Below are positions 1-8,644 of a DNA stretch of 63,405 nucleotides, piece by piece. The DNA is from an uncultured Schaedlerella sp. Its GTDB lineage: Bacteria; Bacillota; Clostridia; Lachnospirales; Lachnospiraceae. Numbering within the stretch: the stretch's first letter is position 1; each line of letters opens with the position of its first letter. The translations under genes and the position numbers were made by a program. The stretch covers positions 1 to 63,405 of the forward strand of contig CAKSAJ010000014.1 of the NCBI GenBank assembly GCA_934435195.1, written 5' to 3'. Below the pieces are notes generated by a model, which did no database searches, was not told where the DNA came from, and saw nothing but the letters and a program-made list of their open reading frames with translations.

Positions 1-72
1 AAACCATTAGCTTTGGTTGCTTAAACAATTGACCTTAAAAAAATACATTGTGTCCTTGACACGGGGTCCAAT
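1..72 (-). mobile_element. Possible end of an insertion sequence cut off by the window edge
   Basis: Read on the minus strand, the GH3 gene next door runs normally up to an NRM tripeptide, meets a TAA, and is followed by a segment beginning TGGACCCCGTGTCAAGGACA. That resembles the terminal inverted repeats of IS3-family (IS150-like) elements. No transposase is visible because the window ends. The call rests on the abrupt loss of GH3 homology and the look of the terminus; the family assignment is from memory and tentative. Confidence 0.35.
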
Positions 73-567
73 TTACATACGATTAAATTCCTGATTATTT
101 GCCGCAAAATGTTTGATGGACGTTCCGACATGTCTGGACTGCACACCTTTGATAAATGCTGCCGCTGATTCTCCTGCAAGATACGGGTCCTCTGAATAAT
201 ATTCAAAGTTTCTTCCACACAGCGGAGAACGTTTGATATTTACCGCAGGTCCCAATACGACAGACAAATCTGTTGCCTGTGCCTCATCTCCGACTGTCTC
301 TCCCAATGTTTCCAATAATTCTCTGTCGAAAGAACAAGCACTCAGAACAGCAGGTGGGAAGCATACTGCCTCAATACTGTCATTAATTCCCAGATGATCT
401 GCCTTATCATCCTGCTTACGCAATCCATGAGGCCCATCGCTCACCATGACACTTGGAATTCCAAGTCTCTCCACACCTTTCAAGTGCCAAAAATCAAGCC
501 CGGAACACATACCTGCTTTTTCTTCTAATGTCATCTGACTAATCATTTCTTTCAAATCTCTTTTCAT
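73..567 (-). pseudogene. Truncated GH3 beta-glucosidase-type glycosidase (N-terminal fragment)
   Basis: The 164 residues match the start of family 3 beta-glucosidases: MTLEEKAGMCSG, a VSDGPHGLR substrate loop (about residue 47), a RSPLCGRNFEYYSEDP segment, and SIKHFAANNQE near the end. Intact relatives have about 700-800 residues, so the nucleophile aspartate and the C-terminal domain are missing. The start is the ATG at 567, 7 bases after GGAGG; an upstream in-frame extension has no ribosome site. It lies downstream of the GH78 gene in the same direction and was probably the last gene of that operon. The break coincides with a possible IS end, so it is probably an inactive fragment. Confidence 0.75.
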
Positions 568-593
568 TTTGCTCCTCCTTAATATATATGCAA

Positions 594-628
594 GAGAGAA
601 AACAGAATGTGTTTTCCTGTTTTCTCTC
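594..628 (-). other. Intercistronic hairpin between GH78 and GH3
   Basis: A perfect 12-bp stem (GAGAGAAAACAG / CTGTTTTCTCTC) with an 11-base loop lies between the GH78 stop and the GH3 ribosome site. No T-run follows on the minus strand, so it looks more like an mRNA processing or stability element than a terminator. Confidence 0.5.
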
Positions 629-691
629 CGTTGCCCACAGGTCTGTAACATGAGCTACATGTCAGTGGGAGTTACACAAAATTAATTTTCC

Positions 692-3493
692 TTATTCGAC
701 AACGATATCTGCGATTTCATGAATCGCCGTCTCAAGCGCAGCCGAATCAATTGGTAAAAATCCCATATGCGATAAATCTTCCAGCGAATTTGCTCCCATC
801 TCTGGGTCTCCCGATGCTGCGATTCCTGCCAATGCAGGTGTATATTTCCCAAGAATTCCCATTGCCTGTCCATCTTTTGCAAGCCTTGCCAATGTCGTAT
901 TTCTTCCGTATGGTTTTCTCAAATCCTCTTTTGGTTCATATGAAAAATCATAACTTCCTGCAAGCAACGTCATCTGCTCCTTCTCATATCCAGGAAGCTC
1001 TACTACAGCTTCACAGTTAAATGGTACTTCAACATGAACTGTAAATGTTCCGTCTTTTTCAATCTTCCAGTTGCATACATAACGACCACTGACCGAATCA
1101 TAACTACATGCAATTTCCGGAATACGCACATCCGGATGCGGTGCGATTGCAACTTTTCCAAATCCTGCCTCTAACGGACGGATTCCTGCTGCATATGCAT
1201 AGACAAATTCCATAACAGAGCCATATGCGTAATGATTCAATGAATTCATTCCTGTATCGCTGATAGTACCATCCGGCATAACAGAATTCCAACGCTCCCA
1301 AATGGTTGTTGCTCCAAGATTTACACTATAAAGCCAACTTGGAAATCCTTCTTTTAACAGAAAATCATATGCCAATTCATATTCTCCTGCTTCTGCAAGT
1401 ACTGTACACAGAAGCGGTGCTCCTACGAAGCCACATTTAATCTGATACATGTCCTGTTTCAATCTTGCCTTGAACTGTTCTACAATTCGTTCACGATCCA
1501 GATAAATTTTAAACTTCAATGCAATCACATACGCTGCCTGTGTATCAATCGCAAGTCTTCCTGTCGGTGTAAAAAATTCATCCAATACTGCCTTCTTAAT
1601 TTTTTCCTCCAGCTCACTATAATGTACCGCATCTTCTGCTTTATTTAAAACTTCTGCCATCTGACGTACAATCTGTACGGAACGATAATAATATACTGAA
1701 GAAATAAATGTATCATTTGTACTTCCTTTGAAACTGGTCGGTGTCGGTCCATCCAATGCAAGCCAATCACCAAAAGTATCCATAAAATCGAAAAGATATT
1801 TGCGTTCTCCTCTCGCCGCATCGCCTCTATCAATAAAATCTACCCAGTCCTTCATTAGCGGATAACAGTATTCCATTTCTTCTTCATTTCCAAAATAAGT
1901 ATAAAGTGTATTTGGTAAAAATGTTGCGATATCTCCCCATACACTACCTGCCTTCTCTTTATGTCCAATGTTTGGAAGGAAGTTCGGCATACCACCATCA
2001 AGTTCTTTCTGCTCATCTCTTAAATCTTTGATAAACTTATGGAAAAATGCTCTTGTATCCATATGATAGCTTGCCGTTGGTGCAAATACTTGTACATCTC
2101 CGGTCCAGCCAAGTCGCTCGCTTCTCTGCGGACAATCTGTCGGCATATCAATAAAATTTGATTTCTGTCCCCAGACCGTATTCTGATAAAGACGATTAAT
2201 CTTTGCATCGGATGTTTCAAGAGAACCTGTTCTGCGAAGATCTGAATAAATCACTTTTCCTACAAAATCTTCTTTATCCAACTCGCCCGGCCATCCTGTT
2301 ACACGTACATAACGGAATCCGAAAAATGTAAAATGCGGACGTACCACTTCTTCTCTTCCATCAGAAATATATACAAACTGCGATTTGGCATCGCGATAAT
2401 TTTTATTGTAGAAATTACCCTGCTGAAGAATTTCCCCAAAATCTAATACAACCTTTGTTCCCTTTGGAAAGTTTGCTTTAAACTCTACAAATCCCGCAAA
2501 ATTCTGCCCCATATCCAGCACGATTTCTTCCGCAGGTGTATAAATGATATCCTGTACTGCGATTGTCTCTTTCTCAACAACAGGAATGCTTAAACGATCC
2601 AGTAAATGTTCTGTTGAAAGATTTCTTGTCTCTGTCTGCTCTTCCGGATGCTCCAGAACTTCCACCGGTTTATTCTCATTTTCTTTTCCATCCCACAACT
2701 GACGGTTTAAAATCTCTCCAAAATAGATTCCTGAATCTTCAATGTCTGAACCATAGTAATTCCAACTTTCATCTGTCGCGATAAGTTCTTCTGTTCCATC
2801 CTCATATTCCAGATGTAATTCTCCGATTGCTGCCATCTGACTTCCATAATTTTTTTCTGACATCCCAAGCCCGAATGTACCCATGTACCAGCCTTTTCCA
2901 AGCATTACCGACAAGGTATATTCCTTCGCTTCTTTTAACGACTCTTCCATCGGGAATGTAAGCACCTGAATTCCGGATTCGTAATCATTGAGATATGGTG
3001 CAAGATATTCTTTTCCGACTTTCACTCCATCCAGATATGCCTCAAACAGTCCAACTCCTGTCATATATAATCTGGCACGTTTCACCTCTTTTTCTACTGC
3101 AAATGTTTTCTCTAATACCGGATGAAATGTATCTTCTTTTGCAGGAGCAATCCACTTTCCAATCCACGCCTCATCCATTTTACCTGTTTCAAATGTTGCG
3201 ATGTCGCTAATTGCACATTCTCCTGCGTCAGTTGTTACTGTCACACGATAATAATATGTTGTACGAGGCTTCAATTCAACATCCAGTTTCTCACCATTTT
3301 GTTTCAAATCTGCTGCTTCTTTTTTATATAAAATCTTTGCAAAATCTTTCGACTCACTGACTTCAATTACAGCATTTGTCTGCTTCTTTCCCTGCGCTTC
3401 TTCCACATTCCATGAACAAAGCAGATAATCATATGCAAATCCGACTGGGTTTTCTATCCCATTAATTCTTACGTTTGTGATCTTCAAATTCAT
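692..3493 (-). CDS. Alpha-L-rhamnosidase, GH78
   Basis: This 933-residue protein should remove terminal alpha-L-rhamnose from oligosaccharides or plant glycosides. It starts with an Fn3-like beta domain (about 1-105), followed by the rhamnosidase N-terminal and concanavalin-like domains (about 110-420). The (alpha/alpha)6 barrel opens with the family hallmark DMPTDCPQRSERLGWTGD at residues 449-466, which holds catalytic acidic residues. A C-terminal beta domain completes it. There is no signal peptide, so it works in the cytosol on imported substrates. The start is the ATG at 3493 after AGGAGGAAATGA. It is followed by the GH3 fragment and preceded 86 bp upstream by the NagZ-like GH3, all in one direction, so an operon is likely. 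Confidence 0.93.
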   Translation of the reverse strand: MNLKITNVRINGIENPVGFAYDYLLCSWNVEEAQGKKQTNAVIEVSESKDFAKILYKKEAADLKQNGEKLDVELKPRTTYYYRVTVTTDAGECAISDIATFETGKMDEAWIGKWIAPAKEDTFHPVLEKTFAVEKEVKRARLYMTGVGLFEAYLDGVKVGKEYLAPYLNDYESGIQVLTFPMEESLKEAKEYTLSVMLGKGWYMGTFGLGMSEKNYGSQMAAIGELHLEYEDGTEELIATDESWNYYGSDIEDSGIYFGEILNRQLWDGKENENKPVEVLEHPEEQTETRNLSTEHLLDRLSIPVVEKETIAVQDIIYTPAEEIVLDMGQNFAGFVEFKANFPKGTKVVLDFGEILQQGNFYNKNYRDAKSQFVYISDGREEVVRPHFTFFGFRYVRVTGWPGELDKEDFVGKVIYSDLRRTGSLETSDAKINRLYQNTVWGQKSNFIDMPTDCPQRSERLGWTGDVQVFAPTASYHMDTRAFFHKFIKDLRDEQKELDGGMPNFLPNIGHKEKAGSVWGDIATFLPNTLYTYFGNEEEMEYCYPLMKDWVDFIDRGDAARGERKYLFDFMDTFGDWLALDGPTPTSFKGSTNDTFISSVYYYRSVQIVRQMAEVLNKAEDAVHYSELEEKIKKAVLDEFFTPTGRLAIDTQAAYVIALKFKIYLDRERIVEQFKARLKQDMYQIKCGFVGAPLLCTVLAEAGEYELAYDFLLKEGFPSWLYSVNLGATTIWERWNSVMPDGTISDTGMNSLNHYAYGSVMEFVYAYAAGIRPLEAGFGKVAIAPHPDVRIPEIACSYDSVSGRYVCNWKIEKDGTFTVHVEVPFNCEAVVELPGYEKEQMTLLAGSYDFSYEPKEDLRKPYGRNTTLARLAKDGQAMGILGKYTPALAGIAASGDPEMGANSLEDLSHMGFLPIDSAALETAIHEIADIVVE

Positions 3494-3512
3494 TTCCTCC
3501 TATATCACTACA

Positions 3513-3557
3513 CACAGCATCACTGTTTTTTAGAACTCCATAGACAGTAACACTGTG
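3513..3557 (-). other. Imperfect hairpin between NagZ-like GH3 and GH78
   Basis: Arms CACAGCATCACTGT and ACAGTAACACTGTG form a 14-position stem with a few wobble or mismatch positions, in the 86-bp gap just upstream of the GH78 ribosome site. No clear T-run follows. It could tune expression within the operon. Confidence 0.4.
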
Positions 3558-3579
3558 TGATTTTATGAACCTATTTTAT

Positions 3580-5268
3580 TTAAAATTTTAAATCCATCTT
3601 ACCACAGAATGGATCAGTCGGTGATGTTCCCTTGAATTCGCTTCGGCCCATCATCTTTTCCACAACAGCATCCATTACGTATTCAGAATTGCAATATCCG
3701 TTGATGTATGTTTTTACCATTGGCGCATCCAGCAAATGATATGGATTTCCGATACTGATAAATGCAACCGGAAGTTCGTATACCATCCATGGCATATTAT
3801 TTCCAAGTCCGAACATTGTGTGCCAGTTCAAACGAGATACCGTTTTGTTTGAAGCAGTCTCAATATTTGCCAGATATAAAACCAGATCATAACGACTCTT
3901 GAAGCTTTCTACTGTATCTTCCATAACTTCAAATCCTTCTTTTTCATATACAGTAACTTCGAATCCCTCGCTCTCCAATTTCCCTTTGAAATATGCTGTC
4001 ACACGTTCATTTGACGGAAAATCTCCCATAATTTCCAGTAGTACACGTTTCTGTTTTTCCGGATTTAACGGAAGTAGATTTTGCGTATCTTTGACAAGAG
4101 TCACACCTTCATCTGCACATTCCTTTGCCCATATATCATGCTTCTCACACTTTAAGATATCCAACGCTTCCGGTCCCGGAACTAAAGTTCCTTCTGCTTT
4201 TTTCTGTGGCAGCTTCATTGCTGCTTTAGTAGCAAGAATACGTTTTACTGCTTCTTCCAATCGATTTTCTGAAAGTAGTCCATTTTTATAACCATCAAAC
4301 ATATATTGTATGTCTTCGTCCATATTGCGGTTGAAAAGAATTACATCGCATCCATTTTCAATACAAAGCGGTACTGCCTTGGCACGTTCCTCCGCACTAC
4401 AAAATCCGACCATAGGTGTTGCATCTGTTGTGATCAGCCCGTTAAAAGCTAACTTTTCACGAAGCAAATGCTTCATCAGATTCTTAGATAATGTCGCAGG
4501 AATAATCTTTTCACATGGTTTCTTATCAAAATATTCTTCATATGCAGGCATCGCAATATGTGCCGCCATCACTGTCAAAGTTCCGGCCTCGATCATTTCC
4601 TCATAAATCTTACCATATGTTTTGTCCCATTCTTCGCAGCTCAATGAGTTCACACTGGTTACGAGATGCTGGTCACGTTCATCCACCCCATCTCCCGGAA
4701 AATGCTTTACCGATGTGGCAACTCCTTCTTCCTGTGCTGCTTTAATATATCCTTTGCCCATATTGATAACTGTCTGGAGATCATCTCCGAATGTACGTAC
4801 ATTTGTAATCGGGTTGTGATAGTTCTGATCCAAATCCACGACCGGTGCGAAAGACCAATTTACTCCAACCGCTGCACCCTCACTACAGCTTACTTTACCG
4901 AGCTGATATGCTTTCTCTGTGTCCTGCGTTGCAGCTACCAGCATTTCTCGCCCAAAATAAGTTCCCTCTATAGCAGAACCATTTCCGCCGTATTCCAGAT
5001 TTGAGGCTGTAAGAAGTGGAATTTTTGCTGCATCCTGCAATATTTTATGAGCCTGACGAAGCTCTTCACCCGGACCTTCCCGATATAACATCCCACCGAT
5101 ATGCTTTGTCTGAACCAATTCTCTTAACTCATTTTCATCTTTTGTAAATACAATCGGGCAAAATAACTGTCCAATTTTTTCTTCCAGACTCATTCCCTCA
5201 TAAGTATCTTCCACCCATTTTGCTTCTTCATCTGTCAAATGAAATGGCTTTGCTTTGTAATCGAACAT
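3580..5268 (-). CDS. GH3 beta-N-acetylhexosaminidase-like (NagZ-type) glycosidase
   Basis: The 562-residue protein has a family 3 TIM barrel followed by a GH3 C-terminal domain (about 370-560). The NagZ-type signature is present as KHFPGDG at 188-194 with DQH at 199-201. In NagZ enzymes the Asp-x-His dyad on this loop is the acid/base, replacing the usual glutamate, so the substrate is probably an N-acetyl or related beta-hexosaminide. The usual PGHG reads PGDG here. GLITTDATPM (about 274-283) carries the likely nucleophile aspartate. There is no signal peptide. It is the first gene of the GH3-GH78-GH3 run, with an AraC-type motif 155 bp upstream. Confidence 0.85.
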   Translation of the reverse strand: MFDYKAKPFHLTDEEAKWVEDTYEGMSLEEKIGQLFCPIVFTKDENELRELVQTKHIGGMLYREGPGEELRQAHKILQDAAKIPLLTASNLEYGGNGSAIEGTYFGREMLVAATQDTEKAYQLGKVSCSEGAAVGVNWSFAPVVDLDQNYHNPITNVRTFGDDLQTVINMGKGYIKAAQEEGVATSVKHFPGDGVDERDQHLVTSVNSLSCEEWDKTYGKIYEEMIEAGTLTVMAAHIAMPAYEEYFDKKPCEKIIPATLSKNLMKHLLREKLAFNGLITTDATPMVGFCSAEERAKAVPLCIENGCDVILFNRNMDEDIQYMFDGYKNGLLSENRLEEAVKRILATKAAMKLPQKKAEGTLVPGPEALDILKCEKHDIWAKECADEGVTLVKDTQNLLPLNPEKQKRVLLEIMGDFPSNERVTAYFKGKLESEGFEVTVYEKEGFEVMEDTVESFKSRYDLVLYLANIETASNKTVSRLNWHTMFGLGNNMPWMVYELPVAFISIGNPYHLLDAPMVKTYINGYCNSEYVMDAVVEKMMGRSEFKGTSPTDPFCGKMDLKF

Positions 5269-5423
5269 CTCTCAAACCTCCGTCTTTATTCTACTTTTTT
5301 TATTCTTTTTGTTTCTCATATTATTTCAATCCTGTGTACTGCTATATTCATGAACAGTACTGTTTTTACAATATCATTTTATCTAAATAATAAACTTTCT
5401 TCCATGTAGAATTTTCTTATTAA

Positions 5424-5438
5424 TCCGACTTATTTTCA
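5424..5438 (+). promoter_or_regulatory. Candidate AraC operator (TCCGACTTATTTTCA)
   Basis: One of seven copies of a motif with consensus TCCGACATATTTTCA found in intergenic DNA of the glycan block. This copy lies 155 bp upstream of the GH3 start and in front of the divergent metallo-hydrolase. Assignment to the AraC regulators is inferred from position only. Confidence 0.45.
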
Positions 5439-5446
5439 TTTTTAGA

Positions 5447-5517
5447 GAGCCTTGGGGACGGGGTTTAGTGGCTTTTTTGCTCGCAAAAAAAGCCACTAAA
5501 CCCCGTCCCTAAGGCTC
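5447..5517. repeat. REPIN-like palindrome, copy a
   Basis: A near-perfect inverted repeat of 71 bp. The core is GGGACGGGGTTTAGTGGC, a T-run, a short loop, and the complement; outer arms are GAGCCTT / AAGGCTC. It belongs to a seven-member family in this window, and is the only copy lying between divergent gene starts rather than after a stop codon. Confidence 0.85.
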
Positions 5518-5621
5518 ACCCCTGATATGAATTAAAAATATGCCGGATTTCCCATAAAATCCTACATAGCATTTTCTTTTTGCTCTTTCTATAATTTAAA
5601 ATAAAAAGCGAGGAAATTTTT

Positions 5622-6461
5622 ATGGAACCATCATTGGAAGAAATCTTTGGAAGTTATATGTCTTGGAAGCTGGACGGCCAGACATGGATCATTAATTTCA
5701 TGAACGGAACTGAAAACATGTATTTATTAGAAGGTGACGAAAAAGCACTTTTGATCGACACCGGATATGGTGTTGGCAATCTTCGAGCTTATGTTGAAAA
5801 ATTAACCGACAAACCGATTGTTGTTGCCAACACTCACTATCATCCGGATCATGCCGCAGGTAATGGAGAATTTGAACAAGTCTACATGAGTAAAGGAGCT
5901 GAGTTGGACAAAGCATCTGTAGAAAATCCTGGCATGGTTCCTTTTGATATTACTAAACTACCACATGCAGATTATGAAAAAATCTATATTGGTGAAGGCG
6001 ACACAATCGAACTTGGAAATCGTACAATCGAGGTTTTGGATGTCAAACCGGCTCACTGCAACAGCAGCTTATTTTTCTTAGACAGAAGTCATCGTATGTT
6101 CTTCTGTGGAGATGATATGGAAGCTGCACAGGTCAATCTATTTGACAACTCTCACAACCCAGATATTAATTATGATTTAAAAACCGTACTTGATAACTTT
6201 TTGGAAAACACAGAACGAATCCTGTCTCTTTCCAATGATTTCGATTATCTTCTTCCAAACCATAACGGCACTCCGATTGCCAAAAGTTATCTGAACGATT
6301 ATATTGATTTGATTCACGCTATTTATAACAAAGAAGTAGAACCTGACGAGAAACTGAATCACCGCTATATCGAGATGGACCCTAAGGCCCCACAACTTTG
6401 TCGTGTACGCGGTAAATATGGAAGTATTATTACTTATAGAGAACAACTTAAAACTTTATAA
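5622..6461 (+). CDS. Metallo-beta-lactamase-fold hydrolase
   Basis: The 279-residue protein has the metal-binding THYHPDH motif (about residue 72), an LIDTGYG strand before it and a late HNG segment (LLPNHNG). These mark the two-metal hydrolase fold used by lactonases, glyoxalase II and other esterases; the substrate cannot be read from the sequence. It shares a pattern with the protein at 12201-13055 (LIDTGY, GNL, TDKP, NTHxHxDH, GNxxFE), so the two are paralogues in the same glycan region. A sugar-lactone role is possible. Start ATG follows GCGAGG; a terminator follows at 6478. Confidence 0.8.
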   Translation: MEPSLEEIFGSYMSWKLDGQTWIINFMNGTENMYLLEGDEKALLIDTGYGVGNLRAYVEKLTDKPIVVANTHYHPDHAAGNGEFEQVYMSKGAELDKASVENPGMVPFDITKLPHADYEKIYIGEGDTIELGNRTIEVLDVKPAHCNSSLFFLDRSHRMFFCGDDMEAAQVNLFDNSHNPDINYDLKTVLDNFLENTERILSLSNDFDYLLPNHNGTPIAKSYLNDYIDLIHAIYNKEVEPDEKLNHRYIEMDPKAPQLCRVRGKYGSIITYREQLKTL

Positions 6462-6477
6462 TTCCTAAATGTTTAAG

Positions 6478-6513
6478 AACAGTTCAGTCACTACTGTGGC
6501 TGAGCTGTTTTTA
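6478..6513 (+). terminator. Rho-independent terminator after the metallo-hydrolase
   Basis: AACAGTTCAGTCAC pairs with GTGGCTGAGCTGTT (two wobble pairs) and is followed by TTTAT, 16 bases after the stop codon. Confidence 0.75.
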
Positions 6514-6600
6514 TATCCCCCGCTCCTCGCCCCATAATTAAACTTATATTTTTCACATTCTCCCCTTCCTAAAATTCTTCAAAAATTCCACAAAATCCTC

Positions 6601-6631
6601 TTGACCTAAAGTTAACTTCAGGTGTTATATT
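6601..6631 (+). promoter_or_regulatory. MerR-type promoter and operator
   Basis: TTGACC (6601-6606) and TATATT (6626-6631) are separated by 19 bp, the overlong spacing typical of MerR-activated promoters. The spacer holds a nearly perfect dyad, ACCTAAAGTT AACTTCAGGT (6604-6623). This is the classic arrangement in which a MerR-family activator bound between the two boxes twists DNA to allow transcription. No merR gene is in the window. Confidence 0.75.
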
Positions 6632-6754
6632 GTAACTTACAGTTGTTGTTTGCTTCTATTTCTCGTAAACAATATTCTGTTATACAGCTTTTCTTTAAGC
6701 TATAACGAATTATACCCAACATGACATTTTGAAGAAAAGGAGTTTTTGCGAATT

Positions 6755-8509
6755 ATGTATATTGAAAAAATTAACGGACCTGAAGATGTTAAGAAATTAA
6801 ATACAGAAGAACTGACAGCTATGGCTGAAGAGATGCGCCAGGCTCTGCTCAAAAGAGCAAGTATCCATGGCGGACATTTCGGACCAAACTTTGGTATGGT
6901 AGAAGCAACCATTGCCATGCATTATGTCTTTGAATCACCAAAAGACAAGATTGTCTACGATGTTTCTCACCAGACTTACCCGCATAAAATGTTGACCGGA
7001 AGAAAAGACGCTTATTTATATGAAGACCATTACGATGACGTATCCGGATACAGCAATCCAAACGAAAGCGAACATGATCATTTTACAGTAGGACATACTT
7101 CTACTTCTGTCAGCCTTGCATGCGGTCTTGCAAAAGCAAGAGACCTGAAAGGAGAAAACGGCAATGTTATTGCTGTGATCGGAGATGGTTCTTTAAGTGG
7201 CGGTGAAGCTCTCGAAGGACTGGATTATGCTGCGGAACTTGATGGCAATCTGATTATCGTTGTAAATGATAACGACATGTCTATTGCAGAAAATCATGGT
7301 GGACTGTACAGTAATCTGAAACTACTTCGCGATACAAATGGTGAAGCAGAGTGTAATTTATTCAAAGCAATGGGACTGGATTATTGCTATGTTCAACATG
7401 GTAATGATGTCGCAGATTTGATTGCTGCATTTGAAAAAGTAAAAGATAGCAAAAAGCCGGTTGTCGTTCACATCAACACATTAAAAGGAAAAGGCTATGC
7501 TCCTGCCGAAGAACACAAAGAGCAGTGGCATTTCAGCGGTCCATTCAAAATCGAAACAGGCGAACCACTTTACATTCCGGAAGGAGAAGATTTCTCAGGT
7601 ATTACAGCAGAATATCTTTTGAAGAAAATGAAAGAAGACCCTGCAGTAGTCGCAATCACATCCGGAACTCCAACCGTTCTCGGCTTCACAGAAGATAAGA
7701 GAAAAGAAGCTGGAAAGCAGTTTGTTGATGTCGGAATTGCTGAAGAAACAGCCGTTGCACTTGCATCCGGTATTGCCGCAAATGGCGGTAAACCTGTATA
7801 TGGAGTATACAGCACATTTGTACAGAGAACTTACGACCAATTGGCACAGGATTTATGTATCAATAACAGTCCTGCAACAATTGTTACATTCTGGGGTTCT
7901 GTATATGGAATGAACGATGTCACACATCTTGGTCTTTACGATATTCCAATGATGGCCAATATTCCGAACCTGGTATATCTCGCACCGACTACCAAAGAAG
8001 AATATCTGGCAATGCTGGATTGGAGTATTGAGCAAAATGAACATCCGGTTGCAATCCGTCTTCCCGGCGGTGCCGTACTTTCCGATGGAAAAACTGTAAC
8101 AAAAGACTTCTCAAAACTGAACAAATACGAAGTAACTCAGGAAGGAGGTAACGTTGCAATCATCGGACTTGGAACATTCTATTCTCTTGCAAATGAAGTT
8201 GCAACGGAATTAGAGAAAAAACAGAATGTAAAAGCAACTGTCATCAATCCATATTATATCACCGGTGTAGATAACGAATTGTTAGAAAGCCTAAAAGAGA
8301 ATCACGATATCGTAATCACATTAGAAGATGGTATTTTGGACGGCGGATTTGGTGAAAAAATTGCCCGATTCTATGGTGACAGTGATATAAAAGTGTTGAA
8401 CTTCGGACTTAAGAAAGAATTCCTCGACCGCTACGATGCATCAGAAGTTCTCAAAGAGAATCACTTGACTGCGGAGCAGATTGTGGAAGATATTGAAAAA
8501 TTATTTTAA
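6755..8509 (+). CDS. 1-deoxy-D-xylulose-5-phosphate synthase-like transketolase
   Basis: The 584-residue protein has the full DXS layout. The thiamine diphosphate domain carries GDGSLSGGEALEG and NDNDMSIAENHGG; the pyrimidine-binding domain carries DVGIAEETAV, with the glutamate that activates the cofactor, and YSTFVQRTYDQ. DVTHLGLYD matches the DXS THxGxxD loop, and a transketolase C-terminal domain follows. True DXS joins pyruvate and glyceraldehyde 3-phosphate for isoprenoid, thiamine and pyridoxal synthesis. This copy is shorter than the usual 620 residues, stands alone, and sits behind a MerR-type promoter, so it may be an inducible paralogue rather than the housekeeping gene. ATG at 6755 is preferred over a TTG at 6746, which is only 3 bases from AAGGAG. 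Confidence 0.8.
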   Translation: MYIEKINGPEDVKKLNTEELTAMAEEMRQALLKRASIHGGHFGPNFGMVEATIAMHYVFESPKDKIVYDVSHQTYPHKMLTGRKDAYLYEDHYDDVSGYSNPNESEHDHFTVGHTSTSVSLACGLAKARDLKGENGNVIAVIGDGSLSGGEALEGLDYAAELDGNLIIVVNDNDMSIAENHGGLYSNLKLLRDTNGEAECNLFKAMGLDYCYVQHGNDVADLIAAFEKVKDSKKPVVVHINTLKGKGYAPAEEHKEQWHFSGPFKIETGEPLYIPEGEDFSGITAEYLLKKMKEDPAVVAITSGTPTVLGFTEDKRKEAGKQFVDVGIAEETAVALASGIAANGGKPVYGVYSTFVQRTYDQLAQDLCINNSPATIVTFWGSVYGMNDVTHLGLYDIPMMANIPNLVYLAPTTKEEYLAMLDWSIEQNEHPVAIRLPGGAVLSDGKTVTKDFSKLNKYEVTQEGGNVAIIGLGTFYSLANEVATELEKKQNVKATVINPYYITGVDNELLESLKENHDIVITLEDGILDGGFGEKIARFYGDSDIKVLNFGLKKEFLDRYDASEVLKENHLTAEQIVEDIEKLF

Positions 8510-8519
8510 ATGTTAAAGT

Positions 8520-8560
8520 AAAAAGCCCTTGCTGATTTTCAAAATTTGCAAGGGCTTTTT
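8520..8560. terminator. Terminator between DXS-like gene and Rpn nuclease
   Basis: AAAAAGCCCTTGC pairs perfectly with GCAAGGGCTTTTT, with T-runs in both directions, so it can serve both convergent genes. Its right half is repeated imperfectly at 8562-8590 (CTGATTTT...GCAAGAGCTTTTT). Confidence 0.85.
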
Positions 8561-8644
8561 ACTGATTTTAAAACTCGGCAAGAGCTTTTTCATCCCTATA
8601 AATTTTCAGTACTGAATTTTTACACTCTCGTACCAGTTGAACAC

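Larger units (their letters stand above)
5269..5621. other. Divergent intergenic region, 353 bp
   Basis: This separates the minus-strand GH3 gene from the plus-strand metallo-hydrolase. It contains one TCCGAC-type motif (5424-5438) and one REPIN-like palindrome (5447-5517). No other gene is visible. Confidence 0.6.

Noticed and set aside
6632..6754. Riboswitch in the leader of the DXS-like gene
   Set aside because: The leader is about 115 bases and AT-rich; I could not find a thiamine-pyrophosphate or other known aptamer core, or a terminator.
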